Assembly: GCF_014779715.1 (NCBI RefSeq)
Contig: NZ_JACXYU010000005.1
Location: 286,959 to 350,958 of the forward strand
Direction of reading: 5' to 3'
DNA: 64,000 nucleotides
Source of the DNA: Streptomyces chumphonensis
GTDB taxonomy: Bacteria; Actinomycetota; Actinomycetes; Streptomycetales; Streptomycetaceae
Below the pieces are notes generated by a model that made no database searches, was not told the DNA's origin, and worked only from the letters and a program-made list of their open reading frames with translations. This document shows, one piece after another, positions 50,020-59,031 of this stretch (the first letter of the stretch is position 1; every line of letters starts with the position of its first letter). Position numbers and translations under genes: made by a program.

Positions 50020-51009
50020 ATGAGCGCCTCCCCGACGAGCGTCTCCCCCGAGGACCGCGACGAGCCCGTACGCCGCACCACCGTCCGCTCCGGCGGCGTC
50101 GACCTCGCCGTCTACGCGCAGGGCGACCCGGCCCGCCCCACCGTGCTCCTCGTGCACGGCTACCCCGACACACACCGCGTGTGGGACGACGTCGCCGCCG
50201 AACTCGCCGCCGACCACCACGTCGTGCGCTACGACGTACGCGGCGCCGGCGCCTCCTCCGCCCCCCGCGAGCGCGCCGCCTACCGGCTCCCGCACCTCGC
50301 CGACGACCTGTTCGCCGTCGCCGACGCCGTCAGCCCGGATCGTCCCGTGCACGTCCTCGCCCACGACTGGGGCTCCATCCAGAGCTGGGAGGCCGTCACC
50401 CGGCCCGGCGCGGAACGGCGCGTCGCCTCGTACACGACGCTCTCCGGCCCCTGCCTCGACCACGTCGGCCACTGGACGCGCCACCGGCTCGCCCGCCCCA
50501 CCCCCCGGCACCTCGCCCAACTCCTCGCCCAGGCGGCGCACTCCTGGTACATCTACGCCTTCCACGTGCCGCTGCTCGCGCCCGCCGTGTGGCGGCTCGG
50601 CCTCGCGGCCCGCTGGCGGTCGGTGCTCCACCGGGTCGAGGGCGTGCCGCCGCGCACCGGGCACCCGCAGTCCACCCTGCGCGACGACGCCGTGCGCGGC
50701 ATCGCCCTCTACCGCGCCAACATGCTGCCGCGCGTCACCCGGCCCGGCTACCGGCCCACCCAGGTGCCCGTCCAGCTCGTCACCCTCACCCGCGACCACT
50801 ACGTCTCCCCCGCGCTCGCGGAGGGGCTGGAACAGTGGGCGCCCCACCTCGTGCGCCGCTCCCTCGACGCCACCCACTGGTCGGCGCTGCTGGCCGACGG
50901 CGCCACCGTGGCCGCCCTGACGCGCCGCTTCGCCGCCGACGCCGCGTCGCCGACAGGATCCGCCGGGCCGAACGGGCCGAACGGGCCGAACGGGCCGACG
51001 CCCCCGTAA
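50020..51009 (+). CDS. Alpha/beta hydrolase (epoxide-hydrolase-like)
   Basis: 329 aa. LLVHGYPDTHRVWDDVAAEL (oxyanion), RYDVRGAGASSAPRERAAY, and the nucleophile elbow HVLAHDWGSIQSWEAVT with Asp, and a late His in ATHWSALL. The HDWGS nucleophile is typical of epoxide hydrolases and haloalkane dehalogenases. The C-terminus contains tandem NGP repeats. Third gene of the operon. Confidence 0.85.
   Translation: MSASPTSVSPEDRDEPVRRTTVRSGGVDLAVYAQGDPARPTVLLVHGYPDTHRVWDDVAAELAADHHVVRYDVRGAGASSAPRERAAYRLPHLADDLFAVADAVSPDRPVHVLAHDWGSIQSWEAVTRPGAERRVASYTTLSGPCLDHVGHWTRHRLARPTPRHLAQLLAQAAHSWYIYAFHVPLLAPAVWRLGLAARWRSVLHRVEGVPPRTGHPQSTLRDDAVRGIALYRANMLPRVTRPGYRPTQVPVQLVTLTRDHYVSPALAEGLEQWAPHLVRRSLDATHWSALLADGATVAALTRRFAADAASPTGSAGPNGPNGPNGPTPP
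50965..51000 (+). repeat. 9-bp tandem repeat at the 3' end of the hydrolase gene
   Basis: GGGCCGAAC three times in direct tandem, then a fourth copy GGGCCGACG. They encode repeated Gly-Pro-Asn and lie in a non-conserved C-terminal tail. Confidence 0.85.
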
Positions 51010-51103
51010 CCTTCGAGTCCACGGCGGTCCGGCTCCCCGGCCGCCTCCCCTGCGGCCCGCCGCGGTCGGCCGCCCGCCTCAACGTCTCGTGAGGGAACGC
51101 CAC

Positions 51104-51598
51104 ATGTCCAGGACCCCCGCGCCCGGCACACCCGCCCCCGACTTCGAACTCCCCGGCGTCGTGCTCGACGACGGCACCGCGCAGCGCGGCACGTACCGCC
51201 TCTCCGAGCAGCGCGGCACTCCGCTCGTCCTCGTCTTCTACCCCGGCGACAACACCCCCGTCTGCACGAAGCAGCTCTGCGCCTACACCTCCGAGCTGGA
51301 CGCCTTCCGCGACCTCGGCGCCACCGTGTGGGGCATCAGCCCGCAGGGCCTCGACAGCCACGAGTCGTTCGCCCGCACCCACCGCCTCGCCCTGCCGCTG
51401 CTCGCCGACACCGACCGCGCCGTCTCCCGCTCCTACGGCATCGCCCTCCCCGGCCTCGGTCTGCGCCGCTCGGTGTTCATCGTCGACGCCGACGGGAACG
51501 TCCACTGGAAGCACGTCGCCCTCGCCGGGCTCTCCTTCCAGACCACCGACACCCTCACCACCCACCTCGCCGCCCTCACCACCACCGACCCCCGGTAG
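51104..51598 (+). CDS. Peroxiredoxin, Bcp/AhpC-TSA type
   Basis: 164 aa. Thioredoxin-fold peroxidase: FYPGDNTPVCTKQLCAYTSE holds the peroxidatic Cys (in PVCT) and a resolving Cys five residues on, as in atypical 2-Cys Bcp. GISPQGLDSHESFARTHRLA and the arginine-containing SVFIVDADGNVHWKHV follow. ATG at 51104 with a GAGGGA site. It reduces H2O2 and organic hydroperoxides with thioredoxin. Confidence 0.9.
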   Translation: MSRTPAPGTPAPDFELPGVVLDDGTAQRGTYRLSEQRGTPLVLVFYPGDNTPVCTKQLCAYTSELDAFRDLGATVWGISPQGLDSHESFARTHRLALPLLADTDRAVSRSYGIALPGLGLRRSVFIVDADGNVHWKHVALAGLSFQTTDTLTTHLAALTTTDPR

Positions 51599-51678
51599 CC
51601 ACCCGGCGGGCCGCGCACCGCACGTCGCGCGACCACCGGCCGGAATAGCCCACACCCCGTCGGCGGTTGCAGCCCACC

Positions 51679-52239
51679 GTGCACGAACCCCAGGAGCCGC
51701 CCGGCGGCATACACCCCCTGCTCGCCGGGCGCTTCAGCCCCTCCCGGTTCGACCCGTCGGCGGCCGTCGACGACCGGACCCTCGGGCTGCTGCTGGAGGC
51801 CGCGCGGTGGGCGCCGTCGGCGGGCAACTCCCAGCCGTGGTCCTTCTTCACCGGCAGGCCCGGCGAGCCGGAGCACCAACGGCTCCTCCCCCACCTCGCG
51901 CCCGGCTCGGCGCGTTGGGCCGTGGACGCGGGCCTGCTCCTCGTCACGCTCACGCGCCGGCACGTCGACGACACGGAACTGCTGTACTCCGAGTTCGCGG
52001 ACTACGACCTCGGCCAGGCCGTCGCCCACCTCACGTTCCAGGCCCAGGCCCTGGGGCTCGCCGTCCACCAGTTCCGCGCCTTCGACCTGGAGGGGCTCAC
52101 CGAGGAGCTGGCACCGGCCCCGGGCTGGGCGATCGTCTCCATGGCCGCGGTGGGCCGGGCCGTCGGCGGCCCCCCGAAGGCACGCGAGCGGCACAGCGTC
52201 GCCCGCCTGCGCTCCGGCCCCTGGCCGCCCTCGGCGTAG
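51679..52239 (+). CDS. Nitroreductase-family protein
   Basis: 186 aa from the GTG at 51679; an in-frame TTG at 51667 is the alternative. FMN-dependent nitroreductase fold: GRFSPSRFDPSAAVDDRTL, LLLEAARWAPSAGNSQPWSF, and ALGLAVHQFRAFD. The conserved RFSPR..W.PS..N.QPW pattern is almost complete. Substrate unknown. It follows the peroxiredoxin in the same direction; both may serve redox defence. Confidence 0.83.
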   Translation: MHEPQEPPGGIHPLLAGRFSPSRFDPSAAVDDRTLGLLLEAARWAPSAGNSQPWSFFTGRPGEPEHQRLLPHLAPGSARWAVDAGLLLVTLTRRHVDDTELLYSEFADYDLGQAVAHLTFQAQALGLAVHQFRAFDLEGLTEELAPAPGWAIVSMAAVGRAVGGPPKARERHSVARLRSGPWPPSA

Positions 52240-52387
52240 CCGCCGGGCCCGGTGGGGTGCGTCACAGCGCGCAACCGGGATTCCTCCCGGCGCGGTCTGG
52301 ACGGGAGCGGGCCCGCGCCGGGCCCGCGGCGACCGCCGGGCGACGCCCCGGACCGACCCGGTCGCGGGACGACCGGGGGGCATCGCC

Positions 52388-54049
52388 GTGGGACGCCGCA
52401 TCGCGCTCATCTGCGCAGCCGTGCTGGCCGGGGCGGCCGTCGCCCAGCAGGTGATGATCGCCGTCGGCGGGGGCGGCTGGCTGCCCGGCCGGCAGCCCTG
52501 GCCCTACCTGTTGGCGGCTGTCCCACTGTGGCTCCTGGCCGGACGGCCCCGGCCCACCCGCGTACGGCGCCCGCCCGCGTGGCTGGCCCGCACCCCGCCC
52601 TGGGTCCTGCTGCTCGGCGTTCTCGGCCTGGCCGCCGCCGTCTGGGCGGCCCTCCAGGACCACGAGCCGTACCTCGGCCACGAGGAGGCCGTCTACGCCA
52701 ACAAGGCCCGCTTCTGGCTCGACGGCACCCCGGACGCGGGGTGGGGGACCTACCGGCCGCCCGGACTCCCCGCCCTCGGCCTGCTCGCCCTCCACGTCCA
52801 CGACGGCGTGGGCGCGCTGCGCGTCCTGGCCCTGCTCCTGGCCCTGTCCACCCTGACCGTCACCTACCTCGTCGCCGCCCGCTGGACGACGCCCCGGCGG
52901 GCGGTCGTCGTCGTGCTCCTGCTGCTGAGCGGGTTGGGCTTTCTGCGCCGCATGCCGGAGTTCCTCACCGACGTCGCCGCCACCGGGCTGCTGCTGGTGG
53001 TCGTGTACCTGCTCACACGGGTGCAGGAGCACGCGGCGGACGCCCGCGCCGTCCGGACGGCGCTGCTGGCCCTGCCGTGCGTCGTCCTCGCGGCCTTCCA
53101 CCTGCGCTACGGCGTCACCGGAAACCTGCTGGCCGTCACCCTCGCCGCGCTCGCCGCCTACGGCCCGCGCGCCTGGCTCGCCCACGGCCGCACCGTGCTG
53201 GCCGCCCTCGGCATCCTGCTCGCCGGACTGCTGCCGCACCTGCTCTACGCGACGCACCTCACCGGGCGCCCCCTCGGGCTCGTCCTGTCCGCCACCGACC
53301 AGGCCAACCGCGCCTACGTCGGCGACGGCCTCGTCTACTACCTGCTGATCTTCCCCTACCGGCTGGCCGGTGACCTGGGCGCCGTCGTGATGACGGCCGG
53401 GCTCGTCGCCGCCGCGTCCACCCTGGGCGCCCTGCGCCGCCGCCGGGACCTCAGCGCGCGGGACCGGCGACCGGTCTTCCTCGCGACCACCGCGCTGCTC
53501 ACCTTCGTCGTCCTCGGCCTGGCCACCGACGGCGAACCCCGGTTCGTCTACCTGCCCGTCGTCCTGCTCACCGTGCTCGGCGTGCAGACGCTCGCCGAGC
53601 GCTCCGGACGCCACCGCCCGGCCGTCCTGGGCGCCCTCGGCGCGCTCGCCCTCGTCACCGTCCCGGCCACCGCGCAGGCCGTCGCCCACGCCGCCATGCC
53701 CGCCCCGACGCAGCAGGCCCACTCCACGCTGCCCGTGGCCCGCGCACTGGCCTCCGACGGCCGGCCCTGCCTGCTGGTCACCGGCTACGAACCGGAGACC
53801 GGCTGGTACTCGGGCTGCGACGCCGTCACCTACCGCCAGTACCGCGCCCTGGCCGTCCCGCCGCCGGGCACGACCGTCTCCCTCATCACCTACGAACGGG
53901 GACGCCTCCAACCCGACGCCGCCGGGCTCACCGCCCTCACCGAGGGCCACCGCACCGAGACCCGCGTCATCCCCACCGACGGCACCCTCGGCGCCGCCAC
54001 GGTGATCACGCTGCGGTCGGCACCGACAACGTCGGATGCAACAAAGTAA
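52388..54049 (+). CDS. Polytopic GT-C type glycosyltransferase-like membrane protein
   Basis: 553 aa with about 11 transmembrane helices and a soluble C-terminal region. The first loop after an early helix has LGHEEAVYANKARFWLDG and YRPPGLPALG, the arrangement (acidic pair, then Arg-Pro-Pro) of ArnT/PMT-like GT-C enzymes, which use polyprenyl-phosphate sugars. Helices such as VVVVLLLLSGLGFLRRM and FLATTALLTFVVLGLATDGE follow. Donor and acceptor unknown. GTG start at 52388. Confidence 0.7.
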   Translation: MGRRIALICAAVLAGAAVAQQVMIAVGGGGWLPGRQPWPYLLAAVPLWLLAGRPRPTRVRRPPAWLARTPPWVLLLGVLGLAAAVWAALQDHEPYLGHEEAVYANKARFWLDGTPDAGWGTYRPPGLPALGLLALHVHDGVGALRVLALLLALSTLTVTYLVAARWTTPRRAVVVVLLLLSGLGFLRRMPEFLTDVAATGLLLVVVYLLTRVQEHAADARAVRTALLALPCVVLAAFHLRYGVTGNLLAVTLAALAAYGPRAWLAHGRTVLAALGILLAGLLPHLLYATHLTGRPLGLVLSATDQANRAYVGDGLVYYLLIFPYRLAGDLGAVVMTAGLVAAASTLGALRRRRDLSARDRRPVFLATTALLTFVVLGLATDGEPRFVYLPVVLLTVLGVQTLAERSGRHRPAVLGALGALALVTVPATAQAVAHAAMPAPTQQAHSTLPVARALASDGRPCLLVTGYEPETGWYSGCDAVTYRQYRALAVPPPGTTVSLITYERGRLQPDAAGLTALTEGHRTETRVIPTDGTLGAATVITLRSAPTTSDATK

Positions 54050-54097
54050 GATTTCATCTTAGTAAGAAGCGATCTGACGTTGTCGACGGAGATGAGA

Positions 54098-54330
54098 CAT
54101 TCGGCGATCCTGCGTGCGAGGCGCCGGTTCGCATACAAGACCCGCCAGCGCCACGCCACCCGCACCATCGTGGCGAGCCACTGGTACCCCTCTTCCAAGA
54201 CCTGTTTCGGGTGCGGCGCGGTGAAAGCCAAGCTGCCGCTACACGTCCGGAGGCCGAGCTGGCGGCCACGGCCTCGGGCTGAACCGCCGCGAACGCGTTC
54301 AACGCGTCGCACCGCGGTGTACGTTGGGTG
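54098..54330 (+). pseudogene. Remnant of an IS605-type TnpB (OrfB) 3' end
   Basis: The frame carries VASHWYPSSKTCFGCGAVKA, the start of the zinc-ribbon of IS200/IS605 OrfB/TnpB proteins, but the second CxxC half and the DRD..NAA motif that should follow are lost by frameshifts (traces of an NAxNA reading are visible in another frame). No 5' transposase domain, TnpA or ends are seen. The 377 bases between the GT-C gene and the next gene otherwise hold nothing I can support. Confidence 0.6.
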
Positions 54331-54426
54331 AGGAACTGCTTCGTCCCCGTGACGGAGCGGCCCTCACGTGGTGCTACCAACACCCCGCGAGGGCCTACAC
54401 CGACGAGTGGAAGCGACCCACCGACG

Positions 54427-55416
54427 ATGCCCAGCGATCGTAACGCGCCCCCGCGCGCTCCCTTCCTGCAAACGCCCGACGCGCTCATCGACGACGTCAC
54501 GCTCACCGACGCCGCCGTGCGGCTGCTCCAGGCCATGGTCAAGCTGCCACCGCGCAACGCCCGCAACAGCGACGCCGTCGCCCGCACGCTGCGCATGGGC
54601 AAGGACAAGACGAACGCCGCCCGCAAGGGACTGCGCGCGCACGGGCACTGGCACGCCCGCAAGCGGCAGAACCGCGAGGGCCACATCCGCGACCAACGCC
54701 TCGCCTCCCTCACCCCGTTGCGGACGCCCGACGCGGTGGCGGCCGGCTGGGCGGCGGCCGAGGAGGCCGCACGCCTCGGCAAGGACACCGACCGCTCGCG
54801 GCGGCTGGGCGTCCGCATCCTCAACGCCGCCGAGTGGTACGGCCCCCGCGCCGCCGCACGTCCACACCCCACGGAACCGGCGGTCGTGGAACCGGCCGCC
54901 GGTACGCCCGCCGCACGGCCCACCCGGCGGCGTCCCCCTGCGGGGGACAAGACGGCGGGGCACCAGACCCCCCTCCCCCTCCCCGACGGCGTCACCGCGC
55001 TCACCGGCCCCCTCGCCCGCTACGCCGAGCAGGCCGCGCGCACTCTGACGCTCATCGGCCGGGCGGACCCGCGCTTCGCGCTCCCCACGCCCGACGTCGC
55101 CCAACTCGCCCACCTGGCGGGCCAGTACCTTCTCCGGGGGCGACGCTCCGACGCCATCCGGGCCGCCATCGTCCAGGGGCCGCCACCCGAGGGCGTCCAC
55201 CATCCCGCCGCGTACGTCCGCGCCCGGCTGCTGCGCTACCTGCCGCCGCTGCCGGACGTCCGCGACCTCGCCCCGGCGCGCCCGGCCGAGCCACCGCCGC
55301 ACACCGCGCCCGCCGACGCTCCGCCGCCCGTCCGCCCGCAGGGCCCAGCCCACCTCATCCGGCAGGGCCACGGCTGGCGGGCGGCGCTCCGGGCAGCCGC
55401 GCCGCCACCGGGCTGA
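54427..55416 (+). CDS. Hypothetical protein with N-terminal winged helix
   Basis: 329 aa. The N-terminal part (VTLTDAAVRLLQAMVKLPPR, NARNSDAVARTLRMGKDKTN, AARKGLRAHGHWHARKRQNR) reads as a winged HTH of the replication-initiator or helix-turn-helix type; the middle is Pro-rich, and the C-terminal third (LPTPDVAQLAHLAGQYLLRG) is helical. Proteins of this build occur next to mobile element remnants in Streptomyces. The ATG at 54427 was chosen over an upstream start because the upstream part is the TnpB remnant. Function unknown. Confidence 0.6.
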   Translation: MPSDRNAPPRAPFLQTPDALIDDVTLTDAAVRLLQAMVKLPPRNARNSDAVARTLRMGKDKTNAARKGLRAHGHWHARKRQNREGHIRDQRLASLTPLRTPDAVAAGWAAAEEAARLGKDTDRSRRLGVRILNAAEWYGPRAAARPHPTEPAVVEPAAGTPAARPTRRRPPAGDKTAGHQTPLPLPDGVTALTGPLARYAEQAARTLTLIGRADPRFALPTPDVAQLAHLAGQYLLRGRRSDAIRAAIVQGPPPEGVHHPAAYVRARLLRYLPPLPDVRDLAPARPAEPPPHTAPADAPPPVRPQGPAHLIRQGHGWRAALRAAAPPPG

Positions 55417-55435
55417 GCGACGGGCGGCGCACGCG

Positions 55436-56113
55436 TCAGTTCTGCGTCGGCTTGGTCTGGGTCGCCTCACTGGGCCGGACGATGACGAAGCCCTCCCCGT
55501 CCAACCTGAGTTGCACCGCCTCGCCGGAACCGCCGCGGATCATCGAGCCGAAGGACTGCGAGCGGTTCAGCGAGGTGTGCAGGCCCCCGCTCCAGCCGAC
55601 GACGGCGTCGGTGTCGACGAAGACCGGGAGCTGCGGGCTCACGGGGATGACGATGGGCGTGCCCTCGCAGATCACGCCCAGCCGACCGTGGCCGCTGAAC
55701 GTGCTGCTGAACAGCCCGCCACCGACGATGCCGACGCCCTTGGTCATGGTGATCTCGTAGGACAGGGTGGCGTCGAAGCACAGGACGTTGCGGCCGTTGA
55801 CGCTCAGCCCGTCGCCCTGTTCCAGGTCGACGATGAAGCAGTTCGCCGCCTCCTGCGCGAACCACGCCTCGCCCTGCCCGCGCACGACCATCAGCGGCAG
55901 CCCCTCGCCGGTGACCGCGCGCTTGAACATCCCCCCGACGCCCTGGCCCTTGCGCTCGAACTGCAGGTTGCCCCGGAAGGCGATCATCGAACCCTGCCGG
56001 GCGTACATCTCGCCGTTGACGGCGTACTTGACCGACTTGGCGTTCTGGAGGGTCATGCCCGGGGCGGTGGCGTGCTGCGCCATGTTCTCACTGGCGAAAA
56101 TGTCACTCTTCAT
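55436..56113 (-). CDS. AIM24 family protein
   Basis: 225 aa. Beta-rich AIM24 fold: VKYAVNGEMYARQGSMIAFR, GNLQFERKGQGVGGMFKRAV, TGEGLPLMVVRGQGEAWFAQ, and LQNAKS near the N-terminus. Related to mitochondrial AIM24 and bacterial tellurium-resistance-neighbour proteins of unknown activity. ATG at 56113; the slightly longer frame lacks a site. Confidence 0.88.
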   Translation of the reverse strand: MKSDIFASENMAQHATAPGMTLQNAKSVKYAVNGEMYARQGSMIAFRGNLQFERKGQGVGGMFKRAVTGEGLPLMVVRGQGEAWFAQEAANCFIVDLEQGDGLSVNGRNVLCFDATLSYEITMTKGVGIVGGGLFSSTFSGHGRLGVICEGTPIVIPVSPQLPVFVDTDAVVGWSGGLHTSLNRSQSFGSMIRGGSGEAVQLRLDGEGFVIVRPSEATQTKPTQN

Positions 56114-56180
56114 ACCGGCATCCTTCCCCGGCGCCCCGGCCCACACCAAGCAGCGCGCGGAGGCGGGCTAACCTGGCGCG

Positions 56181-56858
56181 GTGATCAGTGAGCGTGACGC
56201 GGCACCGCAGTACGTGCTGCCGCTGGTCGTCCGCATCGAGAAGGCCGAACCGCCGGCCCGCACCGACGCCCTGGAGACCGCCGCGCGGGCCGTGCTCGCG
56301 ATGCTCGGCGACGAGCGGTCCACCGGGGACGGCACGTGGGCCGAGCCCGTCCGCGCCTGGCAGGACGGCCGCATCCGCAAGGTCGTCCGGCGGGCGCGCG
56401 GCGCGGAGTGGCGCCGGGCCGGCGCCCTGCCGGGCGTCACCGTCACCGGGCACCGCGCCGAGGTGCGCGTCTACCCGCCGGTGCCGCTCGACGGCTGGCC
56501 GAAGGAGCTGGCCAAGCTCCAGGTCTCCGGAACCGACCTCGACGACCCGGAGCCCGTCCCTCCGGCGCCCGACGACGGGACCCCCGTCCTGTGGCTCAAC
56601 CCGGCGCTGGAGATGTCCGCCGGGAAGGCCATGGCCCAGGCCGGCCACGGCGCCCACCTCGCCTGGCTCGGCCTCTCCCCGGCCGACCGCGCCGCCTGGC
56701 ACGCCGCCGGCTTCCCCCTCGCCGTCCGCACCGCCACCCCGGACGCCTGGCCCACCCTCGCCACGGCCGGTCTCCCCGTCGTCCGCGACGCCGGCTTCAC
56801 CGAGATCGCCCCCGGCTCCCCCACCGTCGCCTCCGACCACCCCGCCCTGCGCCGGTAG
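56181..56858 (+). CDS. Peptidyl-tRNA hydrolase (Pth2-like) domain protein
   Basis: 225 aa from a GTG. The C-terminal half has LEMSAGKAMAQAGHGAHLAW, which resembles the Pth2 motif K-x2-AQ..HA in which Lys and Gln bind the substrate, and VVRDAGFTEIAPGSPTV. The N-terminal half is less conserved. In actinobacteria such proteins are annotated peptidyl-tRNA hydrolase; activity on peptidyl-tRNA is not proven. It is divergent from the AIM24 gene. Confidence 0.78.
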   Translation: MISERDAAPQYVLPLVVRIEKAEPPARTDALETAARAVLAMLGDERSTGDGTWAEPVRAWQDGRIRKVVRRARGAEWRRAGALPGVTVTGHRAEVRVYPPVPLDGWPKELAKLQVSGTDLDDPEPVPPAPDDGTPVLWLNPALEMSAGKAMAQAGHGAHLAWLGLSPADRAAWHAAGFPLAVRTATPDAWPTLATAGLPVVRDAGFTEIAPGSPTVASDHPALRR

Positions 56859-56926
56859 GCCCGGTGCACGGTCGGGACCGATCCGTCGTCGGCCGTCGTC
56901 GATCTCCCACCGCTGGACCGGCGCGC

Positions 56927-57325
56927 TCAGCGCCTCGTCTCGTATCTGGTCAGCACGACGCCGCCGGGAAACGTCCGGGTCTCCAACAGGTTCAGGTGCG
57001 CTCTGCCGTCCAGCGTGGCGAAGAACGGTGTGCCGCCCCCCACCAGGACCGGATGGGTGACGACCTCGTACTCGTCGACCAGCCCGGCCCGCATCGCCGC
57101 CCCGGCGAGCGCCGGGGTGGCGCCCGGCCGCTGATCGCCGGTCGGCCAGTAGGCGCTCATGGTCTCCCACAGCCTGCGCCCGTACAGGAACAGGCTGATC
57201 GCCCGCTCCCGGTCCAGCCACCACTGGAACAAGTCGTCGCTGGGGTCGCTCCAGCTGAGGTCGTCACCGGGCGCCGCGACATAGCCATCCAAGGACAGGT
57301 TCATGCCGTAAAGCAGTCGCCGCAC
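56927..57325 (-). CDS. RibD C-terminal/DHFR-like protein, shortened
   Basis: 132 aa. Begins LLYGMNLSLDGYVAAPGDDL with the RibD_C strand, then LFLYGRRLWETMSAYWPTGD, and LVDEYEVVTHPVLVGGGTPF, FATLDGRAHLNLLE. The family is normally about 180-190 aa; about 45 residues between WPTGD and LAGAAMRAGLVDEY, which include the second NADPH-binding segment, are missing. This is a clean internal deletion of the middle, so the enzyme may be inactive or rewired. Upstream 57326-57526 holds nothing I can support. Confidence 0.78.
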   Translation of the reverse strand: MRRLLYGMNLSLDGYVAAPGDDLSWSDPSDDLFQWWLDRERAISLFLYGRRLWETMSAYWPTGDQRPGATPALAGAAMRAGLVDEYEVVTHPVLVGGGTPFFATLDGRAHLNLLETRTFPGGVVLTRYETRR

Positions 57326-57526
57326 AGTTCCAGCCTTCCATCAGTCGGTCTGGGAATCCCAGACGGAACGTGGCTCCGAATCCCGGTCACACCTTGCACG
57401 ACTGGGCGAGCGCAGCAGACATGCTCTGTTCACGACCGAACGACAGAAAGGAACGTTGACCAGTACTCGCCGCCGAAACCACACTACGCGGCTTCCTCGA
57501 ATCCGCTACCACGAGCCGGTGCTCGG

Positions 57527-58096
57527 CTACGCGATCCCCGTGCCCCGGTCACTACCCGCTCCTGCTTCCACGCCCGTGAGGTCCAGGGACCAGTTGTTGC
57601 TCCGCATGAAACTGCCCGGTGGGTACTCGAAGTCGCACTCCGCGATGAACGAGAAGCCGACCTTGCGGCAGATCGCGTTCGAGGCAAGATTGTCGACTCC
57701 CGGGAACGCGTGCAGGTACCGCCACTTCTGTTCTCCGCGGGCCGCGTCGACGGCGGCGGCCGCGGCAGCAGCCGCGATGCCTCTCCCCTGAAACAGGGGG
57801 AGCACATTCCAGCCGACTTCGTAGACGGTCTCCTCTTGCCAGAGACGTTCCCAGTAGCCGATGGTCCCGACCGCCTCGAACTCGGGAAGCGCGATGATGC
57901 TGAACATGCGCCCCCTGCCTGTCGCTGCGATGTCCAGGTAGCGCTGGTGGCGGTCGATGACCTGCTCGTCAGTCTCGGGCCCGCCCACATGGCGCTTCAT
58001 CTGCGGTGTGTTGACGCTCCGCAGCAAGCCGAGATCACCCTCCCCCCAGGGAGCGATACGTACGTGCGGCACGTTCACGATTCCGCCACCCGTCAC
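57527..58096 (-). CDS. GNAT-family N-acetyltransferase
   Basis: 189 aa. GNAT fold with GTIGYWERLWQEETVYEVGW (strands 2-4), VLPLFQGRGIAAAAAAAAVD forming the acetyl-CoA pyrophosphate loop (Q-G-R-G-I-A), and VDNLASNAICRKVGFSFIAE. It resembles the RimJ/RimL and antibiotic N-acetyltransferase group. GTG start directly abuts the stop of the upstream gene (TGAGTG). Downstream end of the toxin-immunity gene run. Confidence 0.85.
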   Translation of the reverse strand: MTGGGIVNVPHVRIAPWGEGDLGLLRSVNTPQMKRHVGGPETDEQVIDRHQRYLDIAATGRGRMFSIIALPEFEAVGTIGYWERLWQEETVYEVGWNVLPLFQGRGIAAAAAAAAVDAARGEQKWRYLHAFPGVDNLASNAICRKVGFSFIAECDFEYPPGSFMRSNNWSLDLTGVEAGAGSDRGTGIA

Positions 58097-58540
58097 TCAG
58101 CTTTCGTGGATGCGCACGACAGCCAGGGCAACTTCCGCGTTGGCAATCATTCGGGTGATTTCGATCGGCAGGTGCCGGAACTCTTCTTCGACCACGTCAT
58201 AGGGATCGATCTGCCGCTTCGCTCCGTCCAGCCCGGTTGCTTGGATGACATAGCGGTATCCCCGACGCACACTCGGATCCGCCTTCACGTTCCACTCAGC
58301 GCCCCGCCCACGGATCAGCACGTCCGCCAGGAAGGACACCAGGTCAGAATGCAGAGTGAACCAGTCGGACTGCTCGAATTCACTCAGCGGCAGCCGGGAG
58401 ACGTAATCCCGGAGAGCCGCCAGGGCAGCAAGAGGATCTTCACGATGGGCCTGATCCGGCACATCGAGCATTCCGGCCACAGCGGCAGCGTTCTTGCGCG
58501 CCCCCTCGGCCCACTCGGCGAGGGCACCGTATCCGGCCAC
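58097..58540 (-). CDS. Hypothetical protein in the toxin-immunity cluster
   Basis: 147 aa from the GTG at 58540; the frame is open to 58630 and the start is uncertain. Helical, acidic: YGALAEWAEGARKNAAAVAG, LPLSEFEQSDWFTLHSDLVS, FLADVLIRGRGAEWNVKADP, and a C-terminal MIANAEVALAVVRIHES. No family recognised. Its size, charge and position among pentapeptide and MORN-type genes downstream of a secreted toxin fit an immunity protein. Coupled to the GNAT gene. Confidence 0.6.
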   Translation of the reverse strand: MAGYGALAEWAEGARKNAAAVAGMLDVPDQAHREDPLAALAALRDYVSRLPLSEFEQSDWFTLHSDLVSFLADVLIRGRGAEWNVKADPSVRRGYRYVIQATGLDGAKRQIDPYDVVEEEFRHLPIEITRMIANAEVALAVVRIHES

Positions 58541-58650
58541 TACACCGCCGCCGGAGGGGGAAGAACCATCGCAAGCCCCCCGGAGTGGCCTTCCCACCAT
58601 GCAGCCATCACGTACAAGGACCTCACCCACACCACCTGTTCACGCTCACG

Positions 58651-59019
58651 CTATGCAGAATCGGATGCCCAACTGGTCAACCGCTCGCCCTCCTCGTTCC
58701 ACGTCTCCTCGGAAATCAGCTTCCATCCGGTGACGTCGAACACCCGCCGTGCCGCCAACTGACCGTTCGCGTGCCATTCCCTGTGTTCACCCGTGGGTCG
58801 GCCCTCGACGACCGCACCCTCGCCCCGCAGGCTGCCATCGTTGAACCATTGCCGGCTCATTCCGTTGAGGAGCCCGTCGACATACACGTCAAGGGCGACG
58901 ATCTGCTCGCCGACGTACTCGACAGCCTCACCGGTGTAGAGCTCGCCCGCATAGAACAGGCGCTCGTTGACGTCCAGGTCAACGTGCGGGCTATCGATAT
59001 CTATGCGACGCATCACCAT
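58651..59019 (-). CDS. YwqK/MORN-repeat antitoxin-like protein
   Basis: 122 aa. MORN-variant repeats: VYVDGLLNGMSRQWFNDGSL, RGEGAVVEGRPTGEHREWHA, NGQLAARRVFDVTG. This is the YwqK type, often found as antitoxin or immunity to contact-dependent and type VII toxins. It is separated by 12 bases from the pentapeptide gene. A later ATG at 59013 is a possible start. Confidence 0.78.
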   Translation of the reverse strand: MVMRRIDIDSPHVDLDVNERLFYAGELYTGEAVEYVGEQIVALDVYVDGLLNGMSRQWFNDGSLRGEGAVVEGRPTGEHREWHANGQLAARRVFDVTGWKLISEETWNEEGERLTSWASDSA

Positions 59020-59031
59020 CGCCGATCCACA

